Shown here: in pieces, positions 23,731-32,451 of the stretch
Position numbering within the stretch: position 1 is the stretch's first letter
Layout: every line of letters begins with the position of its first letter
Origin: an uncultured Bacilli bacterium
GTDB lineage: Bacteria > Bacillota_I > Bacilli_A > RF39 > UBA660
NCBI GenBank assembly: GCA_910584655.1
Contig: CAJUBJ010000002.1
Location: 124,001 to 188,000, forward strand
Direction: 5' to 3'
Length of the DNA stretch: 64,000 nt
Made by a program: the position numbers and the translations under genes
The notes under the pieces: model-generated
What the model saw: the letters and a program-made list of their open reading frames with translations, nothing else
Databases searched by the model: none
What the model was told of the DNA's origin: nothing

Positions 23731-25226
23731 AAGAAATTTACTTTTTTATAATTATGAATTGTTAATCCTAGAACAATTAACATAGTTATTATAGTCCCAA
23801 TGATTGCTATATCTTTTGTTTCTGGATTTGTTGGATTGAAAGTTACTTCTATTGTTACATCTGATGAAGGCATTATAAATGAGTTTTCATTTATTTCTAC
23901 TGTATTACCATCTGCATCTGTAATTTTTATATGTGATAAATTATATCCTTTTTTAGGAGTAACTGAATATGTAACTTTTTCACCACTTTTACTTTTATTT
24001 GTAATAGAAATATCTCCCTTTCCTATTACTTTTGTATTTATTTCTCTTAAAATATCATATGCTTCTGCATATAAATTAAAGTATGCTTCTTCTTCTAAAT
24101 TGCCAGTTATAATATCTAAAATTGGAACATTTACTTCACCTTTATATACCATAAAGCCATTATTAGATGGTGTAATTCCAGCATAAAGGTTATTTTTGTT
24201 TCCAATTGTTTGAACAATCTCACCTGATTTATTTAAAATTACGATATCACTTTGAATATTAATAGCAATCTCTTCTATCTTACCTGCGTCTCCTTTTTGA
24301 AGTATATCAATGATATCTCCAACGTTTCTTATTCCAATTGCTACAATATAGTTTCCTATAAATTTAGCGTCTATTAACACTAAATAATCATCATATGTTT
24401 TATCAAAAAGAACATCGTTATTTTCTGTTAGTTTTAAACTAGAATTAATATAACATGTTGGAAGATTATTTTCGTCTTCTATTCCCTCAAAAAGGGCTTC
24501 ACATTTTGTTAAGTCTGCACCATTATATATTTGTAAGTTGTCTTTTTTATCTGAGAAAATTCTTATTTTATCTGGAGCTTTGTCGTTTTCAACTATATTA
24601 AAGAAGTCTGTAACAATAGGATAATATTTGGCTGTATATCTTAAATCTTTTTCTTCCCCTGTTATAATCTTTAATTCATGATTTTTTAAATCTTTATCAA
24701 AATGATGTAACGCAGCGTCATTACCTTGAGCACTTAAAACTGTTATTCTGCCATCAACTGTTGAAATAAAATCTATTCCAGCATATTTAACAAAGCATGA
24801 AACGATTGTTATGATAGAAAAATTTTTAGATTCAACATAAACACTTTCACTAGCAATTATTTCTAAATTACTATTTAATTTAATTAATTGATATGAGTCA
24901 TCTGTTTCCCCAAATGTAACAGCATAGATTGCTCCATCATATTCTTTTAATGTTGCAACGATTTGTTTGTTTAGCTCTATTTCTTTAATTGTTTCTCCTT
25001 TATTGTTGTAATAAGACAACTTAGTTCCCTCTGATTCAAAATTTGATACAACATACCCTTCTCCAAAACTTATTTTAGAAGTTAAGCCAACTCGTTCAAC
25101 ATCGTTGCTTTTGTTAACCAACTCTTTGTTCCAAGACTTTTCAAAAAAGTCTTCTTTAGCCTTAACTGTTGTTATTGATAACAAGATTAATAACATAGTT
25201 AAGAAAATTTTTTTCATTTTCTTCAT
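23724..25226 (-). CDS. Cell-surface protein with an InlB-type repeat and an NPETKD sorting signal
   Basis: Exported protein of 500 residues. It has a signal peptide (MKKMKKIFLTMLLILLSITT, cleavage near 'VKAKED'), a long beta-rich region of propeller-like strands ('GEGYVVSNFESEG', 'YDGAIYAVTFGETD', 'DFISTVDGRITVLSAQ'), then a 'bacterial repeat' module near the C-terminus with 'VTYSVTPKKGYNLSHIKITD' and 'FIMPSSDVTIEVTFN'. It ends in the tripartite sorting signal NPETKD + hydrophobic helix + 'NYKKVNFLR'. Predicted to be attached to the wall by a sortase of NPxT specificity. Start ATG 25226 is favoured over GTG 25235 because AGGTGA is the ribosome binding site. Confidence 0.8.
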   Translation of the reverse strand: MKKMKKIFLTMLLILLSITTVKAKEDFFEKSWNKELVNKSNDVERVGLTSKISFGEGYVVSNFESEGTKLSYYNNKGETIKEIELNKQIVATLKEYDGAIYAVTFGETDDSYQLIKLNSNLEIIASESVYVESKNFSIITIVSCFVKYAGIDFISTVDGRITVLSAQGNDAALHHFDKDLKNHELKIITGEEKDLRYTAKYYPIVTDFFNIVENDKAPDKIRIFSDKKDNLQIYNGADLTKCEALFEGIEDENNLPTCYINSSLKLTENNDVLFDKTYDDYLVLIDAKFIGNYIVAIGIRNVGDIIDILQKGDAGKIEEIAINIQSDIVILNKSGEIVQTIGNKNNLYAGITPSNNGFMVYKGEVNVPILDIITGNLEEEAYFNLYAEAYDILREINTKVIGKGDISITNKSKSGEKVTYSVTPKKGYNLSHIKITDADGNTVEINENSFIMPSSDVTIEVTFNPTNPETKDIAIIGTIITMLIVLGLTIHNYKKVNFLR

Positions 25227-25281
25227 TTTACTCACCTATTCTATTTTTATTTATTATAGCATTATTTTATTTATAATGAAA

Positions 25282-25308
25282 CAAAAAAAGTTTGATTACT
25301 CAAACCTT
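25282..25308 (-). terminator. Terminator of the NPVTED protein gene
   Basis: On the minus strand, GTTTGA/TCAAAC with a GTAA loop and a run of seven T. It overlaps the 3' end of the gene. Confidence 0.8.
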
Positions 25309-25967
25309 TTTATCTTAATATTTTTTAATAAGATTACTATAACTAATAAAGTTATTACTAAAATAAATGTCATCTTTATAGAGTCTTCTGTAACAGGATT
25401 GTCTTGTTCTTCCTTCTTAATTTCTTCTTTTACTTCCTCTTGCTCTTCTTTTATCGGTTCTTTAACGATAACATTATTTTCAAACTCCAAGTTTGTTTCA
25501 ATTGAGGTATTTCCAGTTATTGAAGACTTTTCTTCATTATTGATTTTAGTTATATAAGTATCTGCCAATTCATTTATTTGTTCTACTGAAAATTTGGTGT
25601 TTTCTGGTAAATCATAAATAGTAATTGATTCATTGCTATTTAAAAGAATTTGTGCCTCTCCATTAGCTGTGAATACTATAAACTTTTCTTTATTATTTAA
25701 TAATATTCTTTTAGCTCCTACCACATCATCAATTTCTATTTTGTAAATATAAGATATATTTTTATCATCATTTTGTATATTTTTTATTGTCATAGTTGAA
25801 TTTAACTCAATGTTCTTTTGAATTTCACCATAAGTTTCATCAAATTTTTCTGAAAGTTCATTTTCGCTTATATTTTTATTATAAACATTAAAATTAAAGT
25901 AGTATTCTGTAGTTACAAGAATTATAGTTAGCCATATCACTATTGCATATATGTACTTCCTTTGCAT
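25296..25967 (-). CDS. Exported protein with an NPVTED sorting-like C-terminus
   Basis: Exported protein of 223 residues, otherwise unknown. It has an N-terminal hydrophobic segment (residues 5-25), a beta-rich middle with 'ISYIYKIEIDDVVGAKRILL', then a Glu/Lys-rich linker (about 165-185). The C-terminus reads 'DNPVTEDSIKMTF', a hydrophobic helix and a basic tail 'KNIKIKRFE'. The order NPxT-x-D, helix, positive tail is the same as in the protein encoded 70 bp downstream, so both are probably anchored by the same sortase. The ribosome binding site is weak (GTTGATTTT). The low Cys content and the linker are typical of wall-anchored proteins. Confidence 0.7.
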   Translation of the reverse strand: MQRKYIYAIVIWLTIILVTTEYYFNFNVYNKNISENELSEKFDETYGEIQKNIELNSTMTIKNIQNDDKNISYIYKIEIDDVVGAKRILLNNKEKFIVFTANGEAQILLNSNESITIYDLPENTKFSVEQINELADTYITKINNEEKSSITGNTSIETNLEFENNVIVKEPIKEEQEEVKEEIKKEEQDNPVTEDSIKMTFILVITLLVIVILLKNIKIKRFE

Positions 25968-26056
25968 AAAATCAACTACTTTCTATTTTAATTATATAAT
26001 TTTTATCTGATATTGACAATCTATATTTTTAGTTTGTTTCAAATATATTTTTTTAT

Positions 26057-26079
26057 ACAAAAAAGTGTCATATGACACT
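26057..26079 (-). terminator. Terminator of the ABC fusion gene
   Basis: The 16-bp palindrome AGTGTCATATGACACT (26064-26079), followed by six T on the minus strand. It overlaps the stop codon. Confidence 0.8.
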
Positions 26080-28630
26080 ATTCTGTTCTTAAAGCTTCTA
26101 CTGGATCCTTTTTAGATGCTATTTTAGCTGGGATGAATCCAGCAATTACAGTAAGTAAAACACTTATTATAATTAAGGTTAAGGCACCAATTAATGGTAA
26201 TTTAGATATATTACTAATATTTACAATGTTTTTTATAATAATATTAATAGGAATATTTAATATTATTGTTACTAAAATACCTAAGATACCTGCACCTAAT
26301 CCTTCTATTAATGTTTCAGCATTAAATACTCTAGATATATCTTTTTTAGAGGCACCAATTGCTCTTAATATACCTATTTCTTTTGTTCTTTCAATTACTG
26401 AAATGTATGTAATTATGGCTATCATTATTGAAGATACAACTAAACTTATTGCAACGAAAGCAATTAGGACACTACTTATAACATTAACGATTGATGAAAC
26501 AGAACTCATCATTATACCAACTAAATCTGTATAAGAAATTGTTTCTTCTTCATTCTTGTCTTTGTTATATTCGTCGATAATAGCAGTTATTTCTTCTTTT
26601 GAATCAAAGTCTTTTGGATAAATTGAAATAGAATCAGGATCTTCTAAATCTGCTATACCTAATTTAGATATATTTTCTTCATAACTTGACGTCATGCTGT
26701 CTGAGTAATTTTTCATATATTCAGCTAGTTCTGCTTGAGATAAACTTTGTAAGTAGGTCATTTGCTCTTTGCTTAAATTTTTAATATCAAAAGATGAATC
26801 AGAGTTAAATTCACTACCAGTAAAGACATTTATTTCTTTATTAGCTAATTGTTCTTTAACTATTTCCTCTTCATTTATTTTATTTATTAAATGTTCTGTT
26901 AGGGCATGTGTATATCCAATCATTCCAAAAGCTGAATTACCTGCTACAGCTTCTTCATTAGGTTTTATAATACCTACTATTTTTATATCTTCAGCATTTT
27001 TTAAGATTTTTTTCATGTATTCTTCATCATTTGACATATTTATCCATAAACCATTTTTTTTCTGATAATAATCAGTATTAAGAACCAATTTAAAACTTAT
27101 ATTTAATAGTTCTTCTGTAGTATATGAATGTTCTTCAAATGATACATCTTTACCAGAAATCATATTATTAAATTGTTCTTTTAATTCATCTTGGCTCATA
27201 ATTCCTAAGCTATATAGAGTATAATCAGATATTTCGTTATGTCTTCCAACTGTTAAAACTACTTCATTGTAGTTTTCTGGCCATTTACCATCAACTAAAT
27301 CATATTGTTGTTTATTTAATTCTTCATTATTAATCATTTCATAGAAGACATCATAGTTAGATAAGTAGCCACTATAAGCATTTGAAATTCCTGAGGTACT
27401 CATACCTATTGCATCAAATATTTGAGTTGGATTAACTTGAGTAATATCTTCTATATCATTTTTGTACACATTCATTGTAACGTTATATGAATATTGAATA
27501 TCAGACGTATAGTCTTTTATTGTACTATGATTATCTAGATATTCTTTAAATGCTTTTAAATCGTTATGTTCTACTTCTTGAGTCATAGAAGTAAACATAT
27601 CCCCCATTATATTGACTGAATGAATGTCGTTATCATCATAGTCTTTTATTTCTTGGTTGCCAGTTAGATTTTCAAGTAGAGATGACATATCGACGCTTTC
27701 TTTTTGAATAGTTAGTGGGTATGAGCTTAATGTCTCTTTTTCTGTTTTATCGATATAATTTTGAATACCATGAGATAAAGATAAAATTAAGGCAATACCA
27801 ATAATTCCAATTGAACCTGCAAAAGCTGTTAGTAAGGTACGTCCTTTTTTTGTTAATAGGTTATTCATTGATAAAGAAAATGCTGTTTTAAAACTCATTG
27901 AAGTTTTTTTCGTTTTAGAATTTTTTTCTTTTGTCTCTTCAACTCCATCAAAAGGATTTGAGTCATCAACTATTTCGCCGTCTAATAGTTTTACAATGCG
28001 TGTTGAATAATTAACTGCAAGTTCTGGATTATGTGTAACCATAATAACTAATTTATCTTTAGCAATGTTACTTAGTAAATCCATTACTTGTAAGCTTGTT
28101 TCTGAATCAAGAGCCCCAGTAGGTTCATCTGCTAGTAAAATATCAGGGTCATTAACTAGTGCTCTAGCTATTGCTACACGTTGCATTTGACCGCCAGACA
28201 TTTGATTTGGTCTTTTGTTAATTTGATTTCCAAGTCCAACTTTTTTTAAAACCGAAATTGCTCTTTTTCTTCTTTCTTCTTTATCTATTCCAGATAAAGT
28301 TAATGCTAGTTCAACATTTTGCAATGCTGTTTGGTGAGGAATAAGATTGTAACTTTGAAAAACGAATCCTACACGATGATTTCGATAAGTATCCCAATCA
28401 CGATCTCCATACTCTTTTGTAGATATTCCATTTATTACAAGGTCTCCACTAGTATATTTATCTAAGCCTCCAATAATATTTAACATTGTAGTTTTTCCAC
28501 TACCACTTTGACCTAAAATAGATACAAATTCGTTTTGACGAAATTTGATATCAATCTTATTAAGAGCTTTTTGTTTTGAGCCAGCTACTTCATATATCTT
28601 AGTAATTTTTTTTAACTCTAGCATATACAT
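26078..28630 (-). CDS. ABC transporter with fused ATPase and FtsX/MacB permease
   Basis: An 850-residue protein combining both transporter parts. The N-terminal ATPase (1-225) has Walker A 'GQSGSGKTTMLNIIGG', signature 'MSGGQMQRVAIARALVND', Walker B 'ILLADEPTGALD' and H-loop 'VMVTHNPELA'. A linker rich in Lys/Glu leads to a membrane helix ('AGSIGIIGIALILSL'), an outer domain of about 400 residues, and the C-terminal three-helix FtsX block with 'ILRAIGASKKDISRVFNAET'. This matches MacB-type exporters, active as dimers, for peptides or lipoproteins. Frames open at ATG 28630 and ATG 28624. No periplasmic-adaptor partner lies nearby, as expected for a monoderm. Confidence 0.9.
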   Translation of the reverse strand: MYMLELKKITKIYEVAGSKQKALNKIDIKFRQNEFVSILGQSGSGKTTMLNIIGGLDKYTSGDLVINGISTKEYGDRDWDTYRNHRVGFVFQSYNLIPHQTALQNVELALTLSGIDKEERRKRAISVLKKVGLGNQINKRPNQMSGGQMQRVAIARALVNDPDILLADEPTGALDSETSLQVMDLLSNIAKDKLVIMVTHNPELAVNYSTRIVKLLDGEIVDDSNPFDGVEETKEKNSKTKKTSMSFKTAFSLSMNNLLTKKGRTLLTAFAGSIGIIGIALILSLSHGIQNYIDKTEKETLSSYPLTIQKESVDMSSLLENLTGNQEIKDYDDNDIHSVNIMGDMFTSMTQEVEHNDLKAFKEYLDNHSTIKDYTSDIQYSYNVTMNVYKNDIEDITQVNPTQIFDAIGMSTSGISNAYSGYLSNYDVFYEMINNEELNKQQYDLVDGKWPENYNEVVLTVGRHNEISDYTLYSLGIMSQDELKEQFNNMISGKDVSFEEHSYTTEELLNISFKLVLNTDYYQKKNGLWINMSNDEEYMKKILKNAEDIKIVGIIKPNEEAVAGNSAFGMIGYTHALTEHLINKINEEEIVKEQLANKEINVFTGSEFNSDSSFDIKNLSKEQMTYLQSLSQAELAEYMKNYSDSMTSSYEENISKLGIADLEDPDSISIYPKDFDSKEEITAIIDEYNKDKNEEETISYTDLVGIMMSSVSSIVNVISSVLIAFVAISLVVSSIMIAIITYISVIERTKEIGILRAIGASKKDISRVFNAETLIEGLGAGILGILVTIILNIPINIIIKNIVNISNISKLPLIGALTLIIISVLLTVIAGFIPAKIASKKDPVEALRTE

Positions 28631-28697
28631 TCTTCTTTCTAATTTTTACTACGAATTATTATAACATATTCACGTTTTACTGAATATTAAAATTTAT

Positions 28698-28723
28698 TAA
28701 AAAAAGTTCTTAAAGTAAGAACT
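28698..28723 (-). terminator. Terminator of the trkA-trkH operon
   Basis: An 8-bp stem AGTTCTTA/TAAGAACT with a 3-nt loop (28705-28723), followed by seven T on the minus strand, 10 bp after the trkH stop. Confidence 0.85.
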
Positions 28724-28732
28724 CTTTATATA

Positions 28733-30148
28733 TTATTTATGAATATCTGAAAATAGGACAATTATTGGAAATATTTCTAGGCGTCCTAATAACATTCCGA
28801 TACTTAAAACTATTTTTGATAATGAACTAAAATTGGCGAATGATGTTATATCAAAGCAGAGACCAACATTTCCAAATGTTGTAAAAACAGCATTTATTGT
28901 TTGCTCAAATGCTATGCCATCAAAACTTACTATAAACATTATTAGAATTATTAAAAGGATATATAAAAACATAAATGTTTGTGTGCTTTTTATTGTTTCT
29001 TCTTCTACTTTTTTTCCTTCAAACATAATTGTTCTAATGCTATTTGGATGAATCGTTTTTTGGATATCTCTTTTAATTGTTTTTAAGATAATTATAAGTC
29101 TAGATATTTTAAATCCGCCACAAGTACTTCCAGCACAAGCACTTATAATCATTAAAGCTAATACTACTATACGGCAAGACGTTGGATAAAAATTAATGTC
29201 TCCAATACTATAACCAGTGCTTGTCATAATAGATGAAATATGAAATGCAGTTTCTAAAATAGCACTTGATAAATTTGCGAACATATTATAAGTGTTTATA
29301 AGGATAAATATAAACGAAACTATAAAAATTAAAATATATGCTTTTAATTCTTCACTTTTTAAGGCTGACTTTAAGTCTTTCATCAAAATTAAGAAGTATA
29401 TATTGAAATTTACTCCAAATAGAAACATAAAGATTGTTACTACCCATTTATTAAAAGTACTATAAGTAGCAAGACTGGTATTTAAGACAGAGAATCCTCC
29501 TGTTCCTGCTGTTCCTAATGCGATAAGTAAACTATCGAAGGTGTTTAGTCCACCTATCATTAGGAGAATAAATTCAATTGTTGTTAGACTAATATAAATA
29601 AAGTATAAATAGAATAATGTTTTTTTTATGCTTGGTACTAGTTTAGCAACACTTGGTCCTGGCATTTCAGCTTTTAATACATGCATTGATTTGTCATTTT
29701 TAGATAATGGAACAATCGCCATAACAAAAGCTAAAACTCCCATTCCACCAATAAAGTGCATAAAGCTACGCCAAAATAAAACGCTTTTTGATAAGTGCTC
29801 AACATCTTCAAAAATAGTGGCTCCTGTTGTTGTTAGTCCCGATACAGCTTCAAAGAATGCTGAGGAAAAATCTAAATTACAATCTATTATAAAAGGAATA
29901 GCCCCTATTATACTTATTATTATCCAAGAAATTGCGACAATTGCAAAACCGTCTTTAGCAAAAAGATTTTTATTTTTTACTTTAAGTAAGTTTAATAATA
30001 AGCCTAATATTAGACTAATTGACATTGGTATTATAAATGGCATTATGTTTTCTTTATATATTAAAGATATTAAAACTGGAAAAAATAATAATATTGAAAA
30101 GCCGATAAGAACTTTTCCAATGTATTTATATACTAATTTATTTTTCAT
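28733..30148 (-). CDS. trkH: TrkH/KtrB-family potassium channel subunit
   Basis: Membrane subunit of a potassium uptake system, 471 residues with about ten helices. The four pore repeats are recognisable: 'AVSGLTTTGATIF', 'ALGTAGTGGFSV', 'SSIMTSTGYSIGD' and 'AVFTTFGNVGLCFD'. Each carries or approximates the selectivity glycine (TTGAT, TAGTG, TSTGYS, TFGNVG). 'RSFMHFIGGMGVLAFVMAI' is also characteristic of TrkH. It starts 3 nt after the trkA stop with GGAGTAA overlapping that stop, so the two are coupled. The length suggests TrkH rather than the shorter KtrB, but the two are hard to separate by eye. Confidence 0.92.
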   Translation of the reverse strand: MKNKLVYKYIGKVLIGFSILLFFPVLISLIYKENIMPFIIPMSISLILGLLLNLLKVKNKNLFAKDGFAIVAISWIIISIIGAIPFIIDCNLDFSSAFFEAVSGLTTTGATIFEDVEHLSKSVLFWRSFMHFIGGMGVLAFVMAIVPLSKNDKSMHVLKAEMPGPSVAKLVPSIKKTLFYLYFIYISLTTIEFILLMIGGLNTFDSLLIALGTAGTGGFSVLNTSLATYSTFNKWVVTIFMFLFGVNFNIYFLILMKDLKSALKSEELKAYILIFIVSFIFILINTYNMFANLSSAILETAFHISSIMTSTGYSIGDINFYPTSCRIVVLALMIISACAGSTCGGFKISRLIIILKTIKRDIQKTIHPNSIRTIMFEGKKVEEETIKSTQTFMFLYILLIILIMFIVSFDGIAFEQTINAVFTTFGNVGLCFDITSFANFSSLSKIVLSIGMLLGRLEIFPIIVLFSDIHK

Positions 30149-30151
30149 AGA

Positions 30152-31507
30152 TTACTCCAGAATATCATTAATATCTTTAATATTAGATCCACTATTAGCG
30201 ACAATTATAGTATCTCTTTCTAATATTACATCATTACCATTTGGGAAAATAATACTTTTGCCACGATGAATAGCAATAATTAAAATACCATTTTTTAAAT
30301 TTATATCTTTAAGTTTAATATTTAGTTTTTCAAAGTCACCTTTTATTTTAAATTCAAGCATTTCTAAGCGCTCATCATCAAATTTATATATTGATTCACA
30401 ACTGCTTGATCCACTATTTTGCATTGCTCTTACATATCTAACAATTTGATTTGTTGCTATTTTATGAGGAGTTATAACGGTGTCAATATTAGCTTTGTCT
30501 ATTATTTTATCTAGGTTTATATGATTGACTTTTGTAATTATTTTAGGAACTTTTAACTCTGATGCAAACATGGAATAAACTATATTTTCTTCATCAATAC
30601 TATTTAAAGCAACAAATGCGTCACATTTTTCAATGCCTTCTTCATATAAGATGTTTTGATCTGATACATCTCCATTTATTACTAAGACATTAGGCAATAT
30701 TTCACTTAGAAATCTGCATCTTTCTTCATTTATTTCAATTAGTTTAACATCCATTCCCAAATCTAGTAATATTTTAGATAAATAGATTGCTGTATTTGAG
30801 CCACCACTAATAATTACTTTTTTTGTTTTAGATGTTACTAAATTTGAAAATCTCAAAAATTCGTTTATATCACTTGGTTTTCCTGTTATATGAAGTTTGT
30901 CATTAAGATGAAGTTTTGTATTTCCTTTTGGAATTATTATTTCCCCTTCGTGTTCTATCGCACAAACAATTATGTGACTGTTTAATTTTCTTAGAAGATT
31001 ATTGATAGTTAATCCTTCTAAATTAGTGTTTTCTTTTACTTTAAGAGAAATCATTCTAATACGTCCTTTGAAGAATGTTGTAGCATCTAAAGCACTTGGA
31101 GTGTTTAAAACATCTGCTATATGTCCTGCTGTTAATGCTTCAGGATTTATAGTCATTGAAAGGCCAAGTTTTTCTTTTAAGATATTTATTGAATTTGCAT
31201 ATTCAGGGGTACGAATGCGAGCTATTGTATGAGTAACTCCTAAAGTTTTTCCTAGTAAGCAACACATAACATTCTGCTCATCACTAGCCATTACGCTAAT
31301 TAAAAGGTCTGTTTCTCTTATTCCGGCTTCTTCTAAAATATTAGAGTCTAAACCATTACCATTTATATAGTTTAAATCTTCATTATTTATAATATCTTGG
31401 CAACTAGAAAAGTCTGTATCGATTAAAGTTACTTCATTTCCTTCTTTTACAAGGCTTTTAGCTAGGTATTCGCCAAGTTTCCCTATTCCAACAATTATTA
31501 TTTTCAT
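30152..31507 (-). CDS. trkA: TrkA, NAD-binding regulator of potassium uptake
   Basis: Cytoplasmic regulatory ring protein of 451 residues with two RCK units in tandem. Each has a Rossmann N-domain: 'MKIIIVGIGKLGEYLAKSL' at the start with Asp in 'VTLIDTD', and 'KVIISGGSNTAIYLSKIL' at about residue 225 with 'VKLIEINEERC'. Each is followed by a TrkA_C domain ('NTNLEGLTINNL', 'LEFKIKGDFEKLN'). The ATG at 31507 is preferred over ATG 31528 because GAGGTG lies properly before it and the Rossmann strand should start the protein. It gates the TrkH channel encoded directly downstream. Confidence 0.93.
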   Translation of the reverse strand: MKIIIVGIGKLGEYLAKSLVKEGNEVTLIDTDFSSCQDIINNEDLNYINGNGLDSNILEEAGIRETDLLISVMASDEQNVMCCLLGKTLGVTHTIARIRTPEYANSINILKEKLGLSMTINPEALTAGHIADVLNTPSALDATTFFKGRIRMISLKVKENTNLEGLTINNLLRKLNSHIIVCAIEHEGEIIIPKGNTKLHLNDKLHITGKPSDINEFLRFSNLVTSKTKKVIISGGSNTAIYLSKILLDLGMDVKLIEINEERCRFLSEILPNVLVINGDVSDQNILYEEGIEKCDAFVALNSIDEENIVYSMFASELKVPKIITKVNHINLDKIIDKANIDTVITPHKIATNQIVRYVRAMQNSGSSSCESIYKFDDERLEMLEFKIKGDFEKLNIKLKDINLKNGILIIAIHRGKSIIFPNGNDVILERDTIIVANSGSNIKDINDILE

Positions 31508-31593
31508 ATTCTTACACCTCGTACTCATATAATTTTAACAAATATGTAAAATATATCAAGACTTATAGTCGTTAATTTCTTTATGAATACTTA

Positions 31594-31620
31594 TTCACTT
31601 TTTTAAATATGTGTTATAAT
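31594..31620 (+). promoter_or_regulatory. Probable promoter of the methionine aminopeptidase gene
   Basis: Consensus TATAAT at 31615-31620 with an extended TG-like context (GTGT). The -35 region is poor (TTCACT or TTATTC). It lies 24 bp before the start codon, with GGGGAT as ribosome binding site. Confidence 0.55.
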
Positions 31621-31643
31621 ACTTTTGAATTGGGGATGAATTT

Positions 31644-32426
31644 ATGATAGTTGTAAGAAATGAAGATGAAATTAATAAATTGAGAGAAGCTGGCAGAGTT
31701 GTTGGACTTACTCATAAATATATGCAACAATTTATAAAACCTGGTATTTCTACTAAGGAATTAGATACTATTGCTAAAAAGTTTATAGAAAGTAAAGGAT
31801 GTACTTGTTCTTTTGAAGGTCTATATGGTTTCCCTGGAAGTATTTGTATAAGTATTAATAATGAAGTTGTACATGGTATTCCTGGCCGTAGAAAATTGAA
31901 AAATGGTGATATTGTAAAGCTTGATATTGGTGCTTGTTATGAGGGCTATCATGGAGATTCTGCTTGGAGTTATATTGTTGGAGATGGGAATCCAAAAGAT
32001 ATAAAATTACTTGAAAGAACTGAAGAGTCACTAATGGCTGGATTAAGTGCAATACATGATGGTTGTACTGTTGGTGATATTGGTCATGCAGTAGAAAAAG
32101 TAGCTCATAAATATAATTTAGGAGTTGTTCGTGAATTAGTTGGGCATGGTGTTGGAGATAAAGTTCATCTAGAACCAGATGTACCTAACTATGGTAAAGA
32201 GCATAAAGGCCCTGTACTTCATGCTGGTAACGTTATTGCTGTTGAACCAATGCTTAATTTAGGTAGTAAAGATATCTTTATGCTAGATGATGATTGGACG
32301 ATAGTGACTGATGATGATTCTAATAGCGCTCACTTTGAACATACTGTCTTAGTTACAAAAGATGGGTATGAAATATTGACTCGTCGTGATGTTGAATTAG
32401 ATCCTGAAGATATTATTACAAAATAA
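31644..32426 (+). CDS. map: Methionine aminopeptidase, type I
   Basis: Removes the initiator methionine from nascent proteins. The 260 residues have all five metal ligands of the pita-bread fold: Asp in 'VKLDIGACYEGYHGDSAW' (two Asp), His in 'ELVGHGVGDKVHLEPDVPN', Glu in 'AVEPMLN' and Glu in 'SAHFEHTVLVT'. The substrate-side His is in 'ISINNEVVHGIPG'. Slightly longer than the usual ~250 residues owing to a short C-terminal tail. It is one of the few plus-strand genes, transcribed alone, and ends at a hairpin shared with the convergent sigma-factor gene. In many Firmicutes map sits in the ribosomal-protein cluster; here it does not. Confidence 0.96.
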   Translation: MIVVRNEDEINKLREAGRVVGLTHKYMQQFIKPGISTKELDTIAKKFIESKGCTCSFEGLYGFPGSICISINNEVVHGIPGRRKLKNGDIVKLDIGACYEGYHGDSAWSYIVGDGNPKDIKLLERTEESLMAGLSAIHDGCTVGDIGHAVEKVAHKYNLGVVRELVGHGVGDKVHLEPDVPNYGKEHKGPVLHAGNVIAVEPMLNLGSKDIFMLDDDWTIVTDDDSNSAHFEHTVLVTKDGYEILTRRDVELDPEDIITK

Positions 32427-32451
32427 AGAAAGGTTGATTATGCCTTTCTTT
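32425..32451. terminator. Bidirectional terminator between map and the sigma-factor gene
   Basis: A 9-bp stem AAAGAAAGG/CCTTTCTTT (32425-32433 with 32443-32451), followed by a long T run on the plus strand. Confidence 0.85.
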
